Positions 8,910-19,533 of a DNA stretch of 64,000 bases are shown here, piece after piece. The stretch's first letter is position 1. Each line of letters begins with the position of its first letter. Source of the DNA: Actinomadura barringtoniae. GTDB taxonomy: Bacteria; Actinomycetota; Actinomycetes; Streptosporangiales; Streptosporangiaceae. A program made the position numbers and the translations under genes. The DNA is taken from the NCBI RefSeq assembly GCF_017573505.1, contig NZ_JAGEOJ010000029.1, positions 1-64,000 on the forward strand. The letters are read 5' to 3'. The notes under the pieces were generated by a model, which ran no database searches, was not told the DNA's origin, and saw only the letters and a program-made list of their open reading frames with translations.

Positions 8910-10055
8910 ATGGTCGGGAATCGCGACATCTTTCTGATTTGCAACAACTTCGAGGTTCTCGGCGGGGTCCAGACCTGGGTGCACTTCATGGCCCGGCAGC
9001 TGACGGATCGCGGGCACCGCGTCCACGTGATCGGCATCATGCGTCCCCAGAACCGCCACGACCACGGATCGGACTTCCCGTACCGCACCACGGCCCTGCA
9101 CCCCGCGTTCCCTCGAGGTGAATGGCACCTGCGCGGTCGCGCGCGGGTCAGCGGCAAGGCCCGTCGGCTGCGCGCGGAGAAGTTCGAGGGCGTCGAGCGC
9201 CTGCGGGACCTGCTGCGCGACGCGCGGCCGGGAGCCATCGCGGTCGTCGCCGAGGTGTGGGGCATGGAGTGGGTGCGCCGGGCCGCGCCGCCCGGGATGC
9301 GGGTCGTCGGCATGGTCCACGAGTCCTACGCCGCGTGCCGCCAGGCCGGGCGCCACGGGCGTGTGCTGGAGCATTTCGTTCACGCCGACCGGCTGCTGGC
9401 GCTGACCAGGGCCGACGCCGAGGCGTTCGCCCGGGATGGGCTGGCGAACGCCGACCACATCCCCAACGCCCTGCATGTCGCGCCCGAGCGTCACGCCGAC
9501 CTGGACGCCCCGGTGGTCGTACGGCTGGGACGCCTCGACTATGACAAGGGCCAGGACATGCTGCTGGAGGCCTGGTCCGGCGTCGCCCCGCACCATCCCG
9601 ACTGGACGCTGCGGATCTACGGCTCCGCCAAAGGCGACGGCGCGGAGTTCCGCCGCCTGGAGAAGCAGACCGCGGCGCTCGGCCTGTCGGCCAGCGTGGA
9701 GTGGCCCGGCCCGACCTCCGACATCACGCCCGCGCTGCTCGGCGGATCGATCTTCGCGCTGACCTCGCGGGAAGAGGGCTTCCCGATGGCGATCCTGGAG
9801 GCCATGGCGCACGGCGTGCCCTGCGTCGCGTTCGACTGCGCGCCCGGCATCGGCGAGCTCATCACCCACGGCGAGGACGGCGTGATCGTGCCCGCCGGGA
9901 ACACCACCGAGTTCGCCCGCGAGCTGCGCCGGCTGATCGACGACCCCGCGCTGCGCAAACGGCTCGGCGGCGCCGCCCGCGAGTCCGTCCGGCGGTACGC
10001 GCCCGAGGCGATCCTGTCCCGCTGGGACGAGACGTTCGCCCTCCTGGACCGCTGA
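8910..10055 (+). CDS. GT4-family glycosyltransferase
   Basis: 381 residues. The N-terminal GT-B motif is FEVLGGVQTWVHFMARQL, donor binding includes VVVRLGRLDYDKGQDMLLEA, and the EX7E motif is REEGFPMAILEAMAHGVPC. It is a retaining cytosolic glycosyltransferase using a nucleotide sugar. I start at the ATG preceded by ACGGAGGACGAG; a longer open frame upstream reads through the promoter region and is not supported. First gene of the rightward arm, 75 bp ahead of the GT2/TagF fusion, so it probably takes part in making the same wall polymer. Confidence 0.9.
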   Translation: MVGNRDIFLICNNFEVLGGVQTWVHFMARQLTDRGHRVHVIGIMRPQNRHDHGSDFPYRTTALHPAFPRGEWHLRGRARVSGKARRLRAEKFEGVERLRDLLRDARPGAIAVVAEVWGMEWVRRAAPPGMRVVGMVHESYAACRQAGRHGRVLEHFVHADRLLALTRADAEAFARDGLANADHIPNALHVAPERHADLDAPVVVRLGRLDYDKGQDMLLEAWSGVAPHHPDWTLRIYGSAKGDGAEFRRLEKQTAALGLSASVEWPGPTSDITPALLGGSIFALTSREEGFPMAILEAMAHGVPCVAFDCAPGIGELITHGEDGVIVPAGNTTEFARELRRLIDDPALRKRLGGAARESVRRYAPEAILSRWDETFALLDR

Positions 10056-10130
10056 CCCCGATCCGATTCCCATCCCGATCCGAGAAGACCGAACACCTAG
10101 CGTTTCCGACCGCCCGAACGAGGACGTCAG

Positions 10131-13100
10131 ATGTCACCGAAGCTCAGTGCCGTCGTTCCCTTCTACAACGTCGAGGACTACATCGACGCCTGCCTGCGGT
10201 CGCTGGCCCGGCAGAGCCACGCCGACCTCGAAGTGATCATGGTGGACGACGGCTCGCAGGACGGCAGCGCGGCGATCGCCGAACGGTACTCGCGCGAGGA
10301 CCGGCGGTTCCGGCTCGTACGGCAGCAGAACCAGGGCCTCGGGCCGGCCCGCAACACCGGCGCGCGGCACGCGAGCGGCGAGTTCCTGGCCTTCGCCGAC
10401 AGCGACGACGTCGTCCCGCCCTACGCGTACGAGCGGATGGTGCGGTCGCTGGAGTCGAGCGGATCGGACCTGGTCACGGGCGCGGTGCAGATCCTTTCGG
10501 GCTCTGACCGGCTCAGCAGGGCGACGTTCTACGGGGAGGCGTTCCGCGCCACCCGCATCGGGACGCACGTCAGCCGCGACGCCGAACTGCTGCACGACCG
10601 CACCGCCTGGAACAGGGTCTTCCGGCGGTCGTTCTACGACGAGCACGCCTTGGAGTTCCCGCCCGGCGCCTACGAGGACGCGCCGGTCACGATCCCCGCG
10701 CACGTGCTGGCGGAGAAGGTCGACGTGCTGAGCGACGTCGTCTACCACTACCGGCGGCGCGAGGGCGGCGAGCGGTCCATCACCCAGCGTCGCACCGAGA
10801 TCGGCAACGCGCGCGACCGCGTCGCCTCGATCCGGTCGGTCTCGCGGTTCCTCGCCGAGTCGGCGCCCGGCCTGAAGGGCGCGTACGACCTGACCTGCCT
10901 CGACAACGACCTGATGCTCTTCATCAACGTTCTGGAGGAGGGCGACGAGGCCTACCGGTACGCGCTGTGCGAGCTGGTCGACGACTATCTCGGCGAACTC
11001 GACCCCGCGCTGCTCGATCGGCTGACCTCGCTGCGGCGGCTGAAGTACCACCTGGCGCGGGAACGGCGGGTGGGCGACCTGCTGACCGTTCTGGAGTACG
11101 AGCGGACCGGGCTGCCCGCGGGCGAGTACGAGGCGCGGGGTGTGCTGCGTCGCCGCTGGTACGCGGGCCATCCGTTCCGCGGCGATACAGCCGTTGAGGC
11201 CGGCACTGCCCCGGTTCCCGACGCGGTCTACGACGCCACTGCCGAGATGCGCGTGATCGCGCAGGTGGACGAGATCAGCTGGGAGTCGGGCAGCGCGCGG
11301 GTGGACGGGCACGCCTACGTTCCGGGCGTTCCGATGACTCTGGACGACGGCATCGACGTGTGGCTGCAGCACACCAGGACCCGGCGGCGCGTGCGGCTCG
11401 ACGTCGAGCGGTCGCTCCGGCCCGAGGTGACCGCCAACTCGCGGCAGCCCGCCGTGTCCTACGACGGGTCCGGGTTCTCGGTGACGATCGATCCGAAGCG
11501 CCTGAGGTCGGTCCCGTCCTGGAAGAACGCCGACTGGACGATGCACGTCGCCGTCCATCTCGGCCCGCGTCGGCCATGGTCGCGGCCGCTGCGCGGTGTC
11601 GTCGCGCGCTGCGGCGCGGGCGCGGCCTGGTCCACGTACCGCGATGTCCCAGGTCAGGCGCGCGTGCAGCTCGTGCCGGCCGACGACGCGGTCACGGTAC
11701 GCGTGCGGCGGACGCAGGCGACGATCACCGACCACCGCTGGTCGGAGGGCGCCCTGGAGATCGAGGGATGGCTGGGCGAGGGCGTCGTTCCCGAGGATCA
11801 GACCGTGACCGTGCGGTGCCGTGAACGCGGGGCGACCGAGAAGCTCCCGCTGGAGCTGCTCCCGGCCGACGGGGACTCGACGCCGTTCCGGCTGCGGGTT
11901 CCGCTGCCCGCCGACCGGGCCGTGCCGACCGAGCCGATCAACTGGGAGCTGTCGGTCAAGTCCCAGGGCAAGGCGGTGCGGCTCACCGCTCCGCCGGACT
12001 TCACCGAGTCGGTTCACACCTCTGTGAACAACGCGTTCCGGCTCACGCGGACGCGCTACGGCAACGCCGTGCTGACGCAGGGACCGCCGGTCCTGGTCTT
12101 CGAAGCGCTCACGATGCCCGAGGACGGGCGGATGGTCGTGACCGGGCGGCTCGCTGGAGAGCCGGCCGAACGCCCGTCGCAGCTCGTGCTCCGGCGCCGC
12201 CGTACCGACGTCGAGCACGCGTTCCCGCTGACCTGGGACTGCGGCCGGTTCACCGCCGTCGTCGACCTGGCCTCGATCACCACCCTGGCCGGGGCGCTGC
12301 CGCTGGCCACCGGGACCTGGGAGCTGCGCGCGTCGATCGAGGACGTCGCCGTCGTCGCCACCAAGGGGCTGCTGGCGAGCCTGCCGCCCGCCCTGGAGGT
12401 CGCCGGGCATCGCTTCCGGCTCTGGCCCGCGGCGTCCGACGGGCTCACGGTCGAGTCGCGCATCGCCCGCGCCGACGGTGAACGAGGGCCTCACGCGCTG
12501 CGGATGCTGCGCGAACGCGACTACCCCGCGTTCCTCCGCAGCCCGATCCGCGACCTGGTGATGTTCGAGAGCTACTTCGGCTGGCAGTACTCGTGCAACC
12601 CGAAGGCGATCTACGAGGAGTTCGTCCGGCGCGACACCGGCCACGAGCTGGTGTGGGTCATGGGCGACCAGCACTTCGTGGCGCCCGAGGGGGCCCGCGT
12701 GGTGCAGCGGTTCAGCCGCGAGTACTACGAGCTCACGGCGGCGGCGCGGATCGTGGTCAACAACGTCGCCCAGCCGACCTGCTACCGGTCGCGTGACGGC
12801 CAGAGTTATGTGCAGACCTGGCACGGAACGCCGATCAAGAGCGTCGGCTTCGACATGGACTGGTCGCAGATGGAACGCCGCGACCAGCGCCGCCGGGACC
12901 TGGTGAACGACGTGGCGCGCTGGGACCTGCTGCTGACACAGAACGCGTTCAGCACCGAGGTCATGCGGCGGGCGTTCCACTACGAGGGTGAGGTCCTGGA
13001 GGCCGGCTACCCGCGCAACGACCTCGCGTACGGGCCGCGGAGCGCCGAGATCCGTGCGGCCGTCCGCGCTCGGCTCGGCGTTCCCGAGGGCAAGAAGGCC

Positions 13101-13649
13101 GTTCTGTACGCGCCGACCTGGCGTGACCATCTGCAGACGAGCAAGCACGGCCTGGCCCGCCAGGACCTGCTGTTCGACTTCGCGCGGGCGGCCGAGGCGC
13201 TGGGCGACGACACCGTTCTGCTGCTGCGACGCCATCACCTGATGAACGCGGGGCTGCCCGAGAGTTGCGCCTCGTTCGTCATCGACGTGACCCGCTACCC
13301 GGACGTCACCGAGCTCTATCTGGCCGCGGACGCGATGGTCACCGACTACTCCTCGGCGATGGTGGACTTCGCCGGGCTGGGCAAGCCGCTGCTGCTGTTC
13401 ACGCCGGACCTGGACGCCTATCGCGACGACATCCGGGGATTGGCGTTCGATCTGTCCGCGCACCAGCCGGGACCGATGCTGAAGACGAGCGAAGAGCTCA
13501 TCGCCACGCTGGGCGAGCTCGACGCGGTGGCGGCCGCGAGCCGCGACCAGCTGACCGCCTTCGCCGCCGAGTTCTGCCCGCTGGACGACGGCCGGGCCTC
13601 GGCCCGAGTCGTGGATCGGTTGTTGTCGCTAGAGAGGTGGGCCAGATAG
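10131..13649 (+). CDS. GT2 - linker - CDP-glycerol glycerophosphotransferase fusion
   Basis: 1172 residues in three parts. Residues 1-330 are a GT2 glycosyltransferase (PFYNVEDYIDACLRSL, VDDGSQDGS, metal-binding FADSDDVVPP). Residues ~380-770 are beta-rich linker repeats of the kind found in teichoic-acid polymerases. Residues ~790-1165 are a glycerophosphotransferase domain with TWHGTPIKSVGFDM, LYAPTWRDH, and VTDYSSAMVDFAGLGKPLL. All catalytic motifs are intact. It likely alternates sugar and polyol-phosphate addition to a wall teichoic-acid-like chain. The last codons and the bases after them form a direct duplication (GAGGTGGGCCAG twice). It pairs with the divergent Stealth/TagF operon. 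Confidence 0.9.
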   Translation: MSPKLSAVVPFYNVEDYIDACLRSLARQSHADLEVIMVDDGSQDGSAAIAERYSREDRRFRLVRQQNQGLGPARNTGARHASGEFLAFADSDDVVPPYAYERMVRSLESSGSDLVTGAVQILSGSDRLSRATFYGEAFRATRIGTHVSRDAELLHDRTAWNRVFRRSFYDEHALEFPPGAYEDAPVTIPAHVLAEKVDVLSDVVYHYRRREGGERSITQRRTEIGNARDRVASIRSVSRFLAESAPGLKGAYDLTCLDNDLMLFINVLEEGDEAYRYALCELVDDYLGELDPALLDRLTSLRRLKYHLARERRVGDLLTVLEYERTGLPAGEYEARGVLRRRWYAGHPFRGDTAVEAGTAPVPDAVYDATAEMRVIAQVDEISWESGSARVDGHAYVPGVPMTLDDGIDVWLQHTRTRRRVRLDVERSLRPEVTANSRQPAVSYDGSGFSVTIDPKRLRSVPSWKNADWTMHVAVHLGPRRPWSRPLRGVVARCGAGAAWSTYRDVPGQARVQLVPADDAVTVRVRRTQATITDHRWSEGALEIEGWLGEGVVPEDQTVTVRCRERGATEKLPLELLPADGDSTPFRLRVPLPADRAVPTEPINWELSVKSQGKAVRLTAPPDFTESVHTSVNNAFRLTRTRYGNAVLTQGPPVLVFEALTMPEDGRMVVTGRLAGEPAERPSQLVLRRRRTDVEHAFPLTWDCGRFTAVVDLASITTLAGALPLATGTWELRASIEDVAVVATKGLLASLPPALEVAGHRFRLWPAASDGLTVESRIARADGERGPHALRMLRERDYPAFLRSPIRDLVMFESYFGWQYSCNPKAIYEEFVRRDTGHELVWVMGDQHFVAPEGARVVQRFSREYYELTAAARIVVNNVAQPTCYRSRDGQSYVQTWHGTPIKSVGFDMDWSQMERRDQRRRDLVNDVARWDLLLTQNAFSTEVMRRAFHYEGEVLEAGYPRNDLAYGPRSAEIRAAVRARLGVPEGKKAVLYAPTWRDHLQTSKHGLARQDLLFDFARAAEALGDDTVLLLRRHHLMNAGLPESCASFVIDVTRYPDVTELYLAADAMVTDYSSAMVDFAGLGKPLLLFTPDLDAYRDDIRGLAFDLSAHQPGPMLKTSEELIATLGELDAVAAASRDQLTAFAAEFCPLDDGRASARVVDRLLSLERWAR

Positions 13650-13673
13650 AGGTGGGCCAGGGCTTGGCGCCGG

Positions 13674-14021
13674 TTAGGGCTTGGCGATGTAGCCGCCTAT
13701 GAAGAGGACGCCCTCGGCCAGCACCCAAAGGAAAGCGCCGACGGTGAGGAGGGCGTCCAGGCGCGCCGGGTTGTGCCGTACGCGGGGAAGGGCCCACGCC
13801 GCCACGCCTATGACGGCGGCCAGGACGGCGAAGGGGACCGAAAGGCGGACGGTGAAGCCGAAATCGTCGCCGCAACCCGGGTCATGCTGATCGGCGTCGC
13901 CGCAGAAGGCCGCGTCGCCCCAGCCGCCCAGGGCCGAGAAACCCCAGAGCACGGCCAGGACGGCGTTGGCGATCGTGGGAATGGCCGGTGAGATCCACCA
14001 GCCGTTCGAACGCCCTGGCAT
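13674..14021 (-). CDS. Small membrane protein of unknown function
   Basis: About 115 residues starting at ATG (MPGRSNGWW); a GTG six bases upstream is an equally good start because GGCGAGG sits 10-12 nt before it. Three hydrophobic segments are visible: IANAVLAVLWGFSALGGW, LSVPFAVLAAVIGVAAWAL, and LLTVGAFLWVLAEGVLFIGG. Between the first two is a short Cys-containing loop (CGDADQHDPGCGDD) likely outside the cell. No family recognised. It converges with the GT2/TagF gene. Confidence 0.6.
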   Translation of the reverse strand: MPGRSNGWWISPAIPTIANAVLAVLWGFSALGGWGDAAFCGDADQHDPGCGDDFGFTVRLSVPFAVLAAVIGVAAWALPRVRHNPARLDALLTVGAFLWVLAEGVLFIGGYIAKP

Positions 14022-14077
14022 GGCCTGCACGATCGGAACGTACCTCGCCTGGAAGGGGGCGGAAAGCCCCCTGTGCG

Positions 14078-14671
14078 TCAGGTGATGTCCTTCGATTCGT
14101 GCAGGTTCATGTCCATGGCGATCGCCGTCATCGCGGCCATCGTGCGCAGCGGCTCGGGCACCGGGTCGGTGATTTCGACGGCGTAGCGGTCGGCCGTCGT
14201 CAGCAGGTGGGTCGCCAGGCCGTTCCACTTCTTGCGTACGTGCGCGACGCGGCCGCCGTCGAGGTCGACGACGGTGAAGTTCTGGCGCGGCAGGTCGACC
14301 TCGACCTCGCCGATCTTCTCGTCCGCGCCGTCGTGCAGGAGGTAGCGGCGGCCGATCCGTTCGGTGCGGAAGGTGCCGACCATCTCACCGTCCGGGCGGC
14401 GAACGGAGGTGAGCATGCGGCCCCCGGCCTTGTCCACGATGAGCAGCGGCACGGTGCCTTCGGGGTCGGTGAGCAGCACGGCCCGCGGGTCCAGGTCGGA
14501 CTTGCCGGGGAACATGTGGCGCAGCGTCTCGCCGCGGCCGTGGTCGCCGGTCTCGGCGGCGACCGCCAGCACGGTCCCCTCACCGTCCATGACCTTGTAC
14601 CTCGACTTGGCGAAGGGGCCGCGGCGGGGCTGTTCGACCTTCAGTACGGGGGTTTTGAAGAGATCGCTCAC
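14078..14671 (-). CDS. LURP-one / scramblase-related family protein
   Basis: 197 residues from a GTG start (VSDLFKTPVLKVEQ). The pattern of beta strands fits the tubby-like LURP-one-related fold: KSRYKVMDGEGTVLAVAAE, RAVLLTDPEGTVPLLIVD, GTFRTERIGRRYLLHDG, and an amphipathic C-terminal helix AAMTAIAMDMNL. Actinobacteria carry such proteins as phospholipid-scramblase-related proteins of uncertain function. It lies between a small membrane protein and the groEL terminator. The fold call is moderate; the role is unknown. Confidence 0.6.
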   Translation of the reverse strand: MSDLFKTPVLKVEQPRRGPFAKSRYKVMDGEGTVLAVAAETGDHGRGETLRHMFPGKSDLDPRAVLLTDPEGTVPLLIVDKAGGRMLTSVRRPDGEMVGTFRTERIGRRYLLHDGADEKIGEVEVDLPRQNFTVVDLDGGRVAHVRKKWNGLATHLLTTADRYAVEITDPVPEPLRTMAAMTAIAMDMNLHESKDIT

Positions 14672-14741
14672 CCGGGCGATCCTGCCAAGGCCCGGCGGCA
14701 CGCGGAAGGGGGCGGTCGAAATCCTCACCCCCGGTACGACA

Positions 14742-14773
14742 AAAGGGGCGGTCCCGGCAGGGACCGCCCCTTT
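14742..14773 (-). terminator. Rho-independent terminator after groEL
   Basis: A perfect 14-bp stem (AAAGGGGCGGTCCC / GGGACCGCCCCTTT) with a four-base loop, 27 bp past the groEL stop, followed on the minus strand by TTTTG. Confidence 0.85.
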
Positions 14774-14799
14774 GCGCGTACGGGTCGTACGGTACGGAC

Positions 14800-16425
<1,626 letters not shown>

Positions 16426-16558
16426 AGGCTCCAGTCCTCCCGGAACAGGGTGGCTATGACGGATCGAGCCGACGCCCGCGACGGACGGCCCCTGCCCCGA
16501 GCGGCTGCCATTCCGCCGCCGAAGCTGAGGCCTCATCGCCCCGACCCAGACTGTGGGA

Positions 16559-16585
16559 TTGTCACTCTCCACAGGTGAGTGCCAA
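16559..16585 (-). promoter_or_regulatory. CIRCE operator 2 (HrcA site)
   Basis: On the minus strand TTGGCACTC-N9-GAGTGACAA. It matches the CIRCE consensus (TTAGCACTC-N9-GAGTGCTAA) in most arm positions with the exact nine-base spacer. It lies downstream of the -10 hexamer, in the transcribed leader of groEL, 7 bp from the first CIRCE. Confidence 0.85.
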
Positions 16586-16589
16586 CCGT

Positions 16590-16619
16590 TTTTTAGCACT
16601 CTACCCTGTCGAGTGCAAG
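16590..16619 (-). promoter_or_regulatory. groEL promoter overlapping CIRCE operator 1
   Basis: CIRCE 1 spans 16593-16619 (plus strand TTAGCACTC-N9-GAGTGCAAG). On the minus strand it coincides with a housekeeping-type promoter: -35 TTGCAC (16613-16618), a 17-base spacer, -10 TAAAAA (16590-16595). HrcA bound here would block RNA polymerase directly. Expected behaviour is repression that is lifted on heat shock. Confidence 0.85.
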
Positions 16620-16908
16620 CGACGTACATCCTGATCTGGGTTGATCTCGCCATCCACCCCGAACGCGCCCCCACCAGCACCGAAGCCCCTGAAAGAAGCC
16701 ACATCCGCGTGTCCCCGCACTCCCCCGCAGGCCGCTGCCCGTCGAAGTTCACGCAACGTTCGCGGAACACGCCCCAAGGGGCACCCCCAGCGGGACTACG
16801 GCAAGATCACTGCGCTGCTCAGGCGTTATCGGGGGCAGCGGCGGTAGGGCGGGTGGCCGGATGCGGCGGACGAGCGACAGGTCGGATGCGCGAACGTAGC
16901 GTTGATCC

Positions 16909-17187
16909 ATGGCCGGCGTGAGCCCGCAACGGGTCGCGTTCGACGCTGCGCGCGTTCTGGTCGCGGCCGCGGGTAGCGATCTTTGCTGGTGGGTCAGCGG
17001 CGAAGTGGGCCGCTGCCTCGGGCCGGACTTCGAAACCCGACTGCTTGAGACCCGCCTGCGCCTCCAGGACGAGGACGCCTATTTCAAAGAGGCGGGGTAC
17101 TGGCGAGCCGTTCTGGAGAACGTGCTTCGCGATCGGCCCGAGCTGGCTGACGAGTTGTACAGGGTCATTGATCCGCTGCTGATCTGA
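16909..17187 (+). CDS. Conserved small hypothetical protein
   Basis: 92 residues, ATG start. The sequence is soluble and mostly helical, with an aromatic-rich centre (DLCWWVSGEVGRCL, two Cys) and an acidic C-terminus (DELYRVIDPLLI). No signal peptide, membrane segment or catalytic motif. I recognise no family. It stands alone between the divergent groEL promoter and the glutaminase gene. Confidence 0.6.
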   Translation: MAGVSPQRVAFDAARVLVAAAGSDLCWWVSGEVGRCLGPDFETRLLETRLRLQDEDAYFKEAGYWRAVLENVLRDRPELADELYRVIDPLLI

Positions 17188-17278
17188 GGACCGCGGACGC
17201 GCCGGTTTCGAGAGGTGTTCGCCCCGGTCAGGGGGCGGGTAGATCAGGTTGGGGTGGGGCTTTCAGGGGGTGGGGTGC

Positions 17279-19117
17279 GTGGGTGAGCAGGTGCCTAGTC
17301 CGGTGCAGGTGCGGCTGGACGAGTTGCATGCGCGGGTGCAGCTGAACTGCGAGGGCGAGGTCGCCACCTACATTCCGGCGCTGGGGAAGGCCGATCCGGC
17401 GCTGTTCGGTCTGGCGCTGGCTACGCATGACGGGCACGTGTACGAGTCGGGCGACACGGGTGTGGGGTTCACGATCCAGTCGGTGTCCAAGCCGTTTGTA
17501 TACGCCCTTGCTCTTTATGACCGGGGGCTGAACGGGGTCTTGGAGCGGGTGGGGGTTGAGCCCACTGGGGAGGGCTTTGACGCTTTGCGGCTGGAGCCTG
17601 AGACCGGGCGGCCGCTCAATCCGATGGTGAACGCGGGCGCGATTGTGACGGCGTCGCTGGTGAACGGGGATGACTGGGGGCAGCGGTTCCAGAGGATCTT
17701 GGACGGGCTGTCGGCCTTTGCCGGGCGTGAGTTGAGGGTTGACCACGAGGTGCTGGCGTCGGAGGAACGGACCGGGGATCACAACCGGGCGCTGGGGTAT
17801 CTGCTGCGGAACGCGGGGGTGCTGGAGGGGGACGTCGACAAGGCGCTGGCTGTTTATTTTCGGCAGTGCTCGGTTGTTGTCACGGCTCGGGATCTGGCGG
17901 TGATGGGGGCCACCTTGGCCGGGGGTGGGGTCAATCCGGTTACCGGGCAGCGGGTCGTGGGGGCCGACACCACTGAGCATGTGCTGGCGGTGATGGCTAC
18001 TTGTGGGACTTATGACTTTGCGGGTGAGTGGCTGCTCCGGGCTGGGTTGCCTGCCAAGAGTGGGGTCGCGGGTGGGCTGGTCGCGGTGCTTCCGTCGCAG
18101 TTGGGGATCGGGGTGTTCAGCCCGCCGCTGGACCGGCGCGGGACGAGTGTGCGGGCGATCGCGGCCTGCCAGGAGCTGTCGGCTCGGTTCGGGCTTCATT
18201 TGATGCGGCCGGTCAATCGGACGGCGCCTGTGCTGCACCGGTTTCTGCGCGGGGATTCGTTGAGCTCGCAGCGGAGCCGGCGGCATGCCGAACGGGAGAT
18301 TCTGCAGGCGAACTCGGGGCAGATCGCGATCTGTGAACTGCAGGGCGATCTGGGGTTCGCGGCGGCGGATGTGGCGGTGCGGGCGATCGCGGATGGGCTG
18401 GACGGGGTGCGGTGGCTGGTGCTGGATCTGCATCGGGTGGGGCGCGCCGAGCCGGTGGCGGTCGATCTGCTGGACACCTTGGTCGGTGAGCTGCGTGAAC
18501 GGGGGGTCGGCACGGCCGTCGCGGCGGAGGACGGGGAGTCGCCGGTGATCGCGGAGGCGTCGTTCCGTTCGCTGGACGAGGCCCTCGAATGGTGCGAGGA
18601 CGCGCTGATCGCGCAGGAGTGCCCGCCATCGGAGCGCGCCGGGCTGGACCCGGCCGCGCACGTGCCGCTGGGCGAGCAGGACCTGCTGCGCGACCTGCCC
18701 GCCGAGATGATCGACGTGCTGACGCCACTGGTCGTCGAGCGGCGGCTGGCGCCGGGCGAGCCGCTGTTCGAGCCGGGCGACCGGCCGGACGAGACGCTGT
18801 ACTTCGTCGTCTCGGGCGGCCTCATCGCCCAGCAGGTCAGCGGCGACGAAGTGATCCGGATGGCGTCCATGGGGCCGGGCACGACGGTGACCAGGCTGAC
18901 GCTCGTGGACGACCGCAACCCGTACCGCATCGTGGCGGAGGAGCCGACGGTGCTGCAGGTGCTCAGCCAAACCGTGCAGAAGCGTCTGGAGGACGAGCAC
19001 CCGCAGGTGGTCGAGGCCCTCCACTGGGCGATGGCGCGCGGACTCGCCGCGCGTCTACGCCAAGCGGATGCTCAGAACCACGCACTGCTCGGCTCGGCCG
19101 TTCCGGTGGAGCGGTGA
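17279..19117 (+). CDS. glsA: Glutaminase A fused to STAS and cyclic-nucleotide-binding domains
   Basis: 612 residues. Residues ~5-310 are a beta-lactamase-fold glutaminase hydrolysing L-glutamine to glutamate and ammonia: catalytic SVSK motif in FTIQSVSKPFVYALAL, NPMVNAGAI, and the C-terminal AKSGVAGGLVAVLP. Residues ~345-450 are a STAS domain (LDGVRWLVLDLHRVGRAEP). Residues ~485-600 are a cNMP-binding-like barrel (LAPGEPLFEPGDRPDETLYFVVSG). The GTG start at 17279 follows CAGGGGG; a TTG 30 bases upstream is possible. The added domains suggest allosteric control by a nucleotide or partner protein. This architecture is familiar in actinobacteria. Confidence 0.92.
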   Translation: MGEQVPSPVQVRLDELHARVQLNCEGEVATYIPALGKADPALFGLALATHDGHVYESGDTGVGFTIQSVSKPFVYALALYDRGLNGVLERVGVEPTGEGFDALRLEPETGRPLNPMVNAGAIVTASLVNGDDWGQRFQRILDGLSAFAGRELRVDHEVLASEERTGDHNRALGYLLRNAGVLEGDVDKALAVYFRQCSVVVTARDLAVMGATLAGGGVNPVTGQRVVGADTTEHVLAVMATCGTYDFAGEWLLRAGLPAKSGVAGGLVAVLPSQLGIGVFSPPLDRRGTSVRAIAACQELSARFGLHLMRPVNRTAPVLHRFLRGDSLSSQRSRRHAEREILQANSGQIAICELQGDLGFAAADVAVRAIADGLDGVRWLVLDLHRVGRAEPVAVDLLDTLVGELRERGVGTAVAAEDGESPVIAEASFRSLDEALEWCEDALIAQECPPSERAGLDPAAHVPLGEQDLLRDLPAEMIDVLTPLVVERRLAPGEPLFEPGDRPDETLYFVVSGGLIAQQVSGDEVIRMASMGPGTTVTRLTLVDDRNPYRIVAEEPTVLQVLSQTVQKRLEDEHPQVVEALHWAMARGLAARLRQADAQNHALLGSAVPVER

Positions 19118-19151
19118 TGTGGCGCGGATGTCGTGGTGCTGCGCGCGCCCG

Positions 19152-19352
19152 TCAGATGGTTCTCACACCGTCTGCCTGCGGGCCCCGATCGCTCTGCGTG
19201 ATCTCGAATTCGACCCGCTGGCCCTGCTCGAGGCTGCGGTAGCCGTCGGCTTGGATCGCGGAGTAGTGAACGAAGACGTCACGCCCGCCATCGACCGCGA
19301 TGAAGCCGTAGCCCTTGTCCGCGTTGAACCATTTGACCGTACCTTGCGCCAT
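19152..19352 (-). CDS. Cold-shock domain protein (CspA family)
   Basis: 66 residues, a single OB-fold cold-shock domain. RNP1 is KGYGFIAV and RNP2 is VFVHYSAI; the start MAQGTVKWFNADKGYGF is typical. It binds single-stranded nucleic acid and acts as an RNA chaperone. ATG preceded by GGCAGG; an in-frame upstream extension of 12 residues is not needed. Its position near groEL and the threonine-synthase-like gene resembles an arrangement I recall from Streptomyces, from memory only. It converges with the glutaminase gene. Confidence 0.95.
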   Translation of the reverse strand: MAQGTVKWFNADKGYGFIAVDGGRDVFVHYSAIQADGYRSLEQGQRVEFEITQSDRGPQADGVRTI

Positions 19353-19533
19353 TCTTAAAACCTGCCGCTCTTCCGTGGCCCCGGCCACGTTCAGTGCTTT
19401 CGAACCTCACCCCTTCAACCGCGAGGCTCGCTGACCAGCACCTGTGTCTCGTGGCCCTGGGAAGGGCCGCGGCGGGGTCGACCCGGCGTGATCGGGCTCG
19501 ACCATATATGTGGCGTGATGTCGGAAACAGCCC

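Noticed and set aside
10134..13463. 1109-residue minus-strand open frame
   Set aside because: It is the shadow of the GT2/TagF fusion, whose motifs are intact on the plus strand.
16426..16770. N-terminal extension of GroEL
   Set aside because: It would translate through both CIRCE sites and the promoter; GroEL begins at MAAKMIAFDEEARRG.
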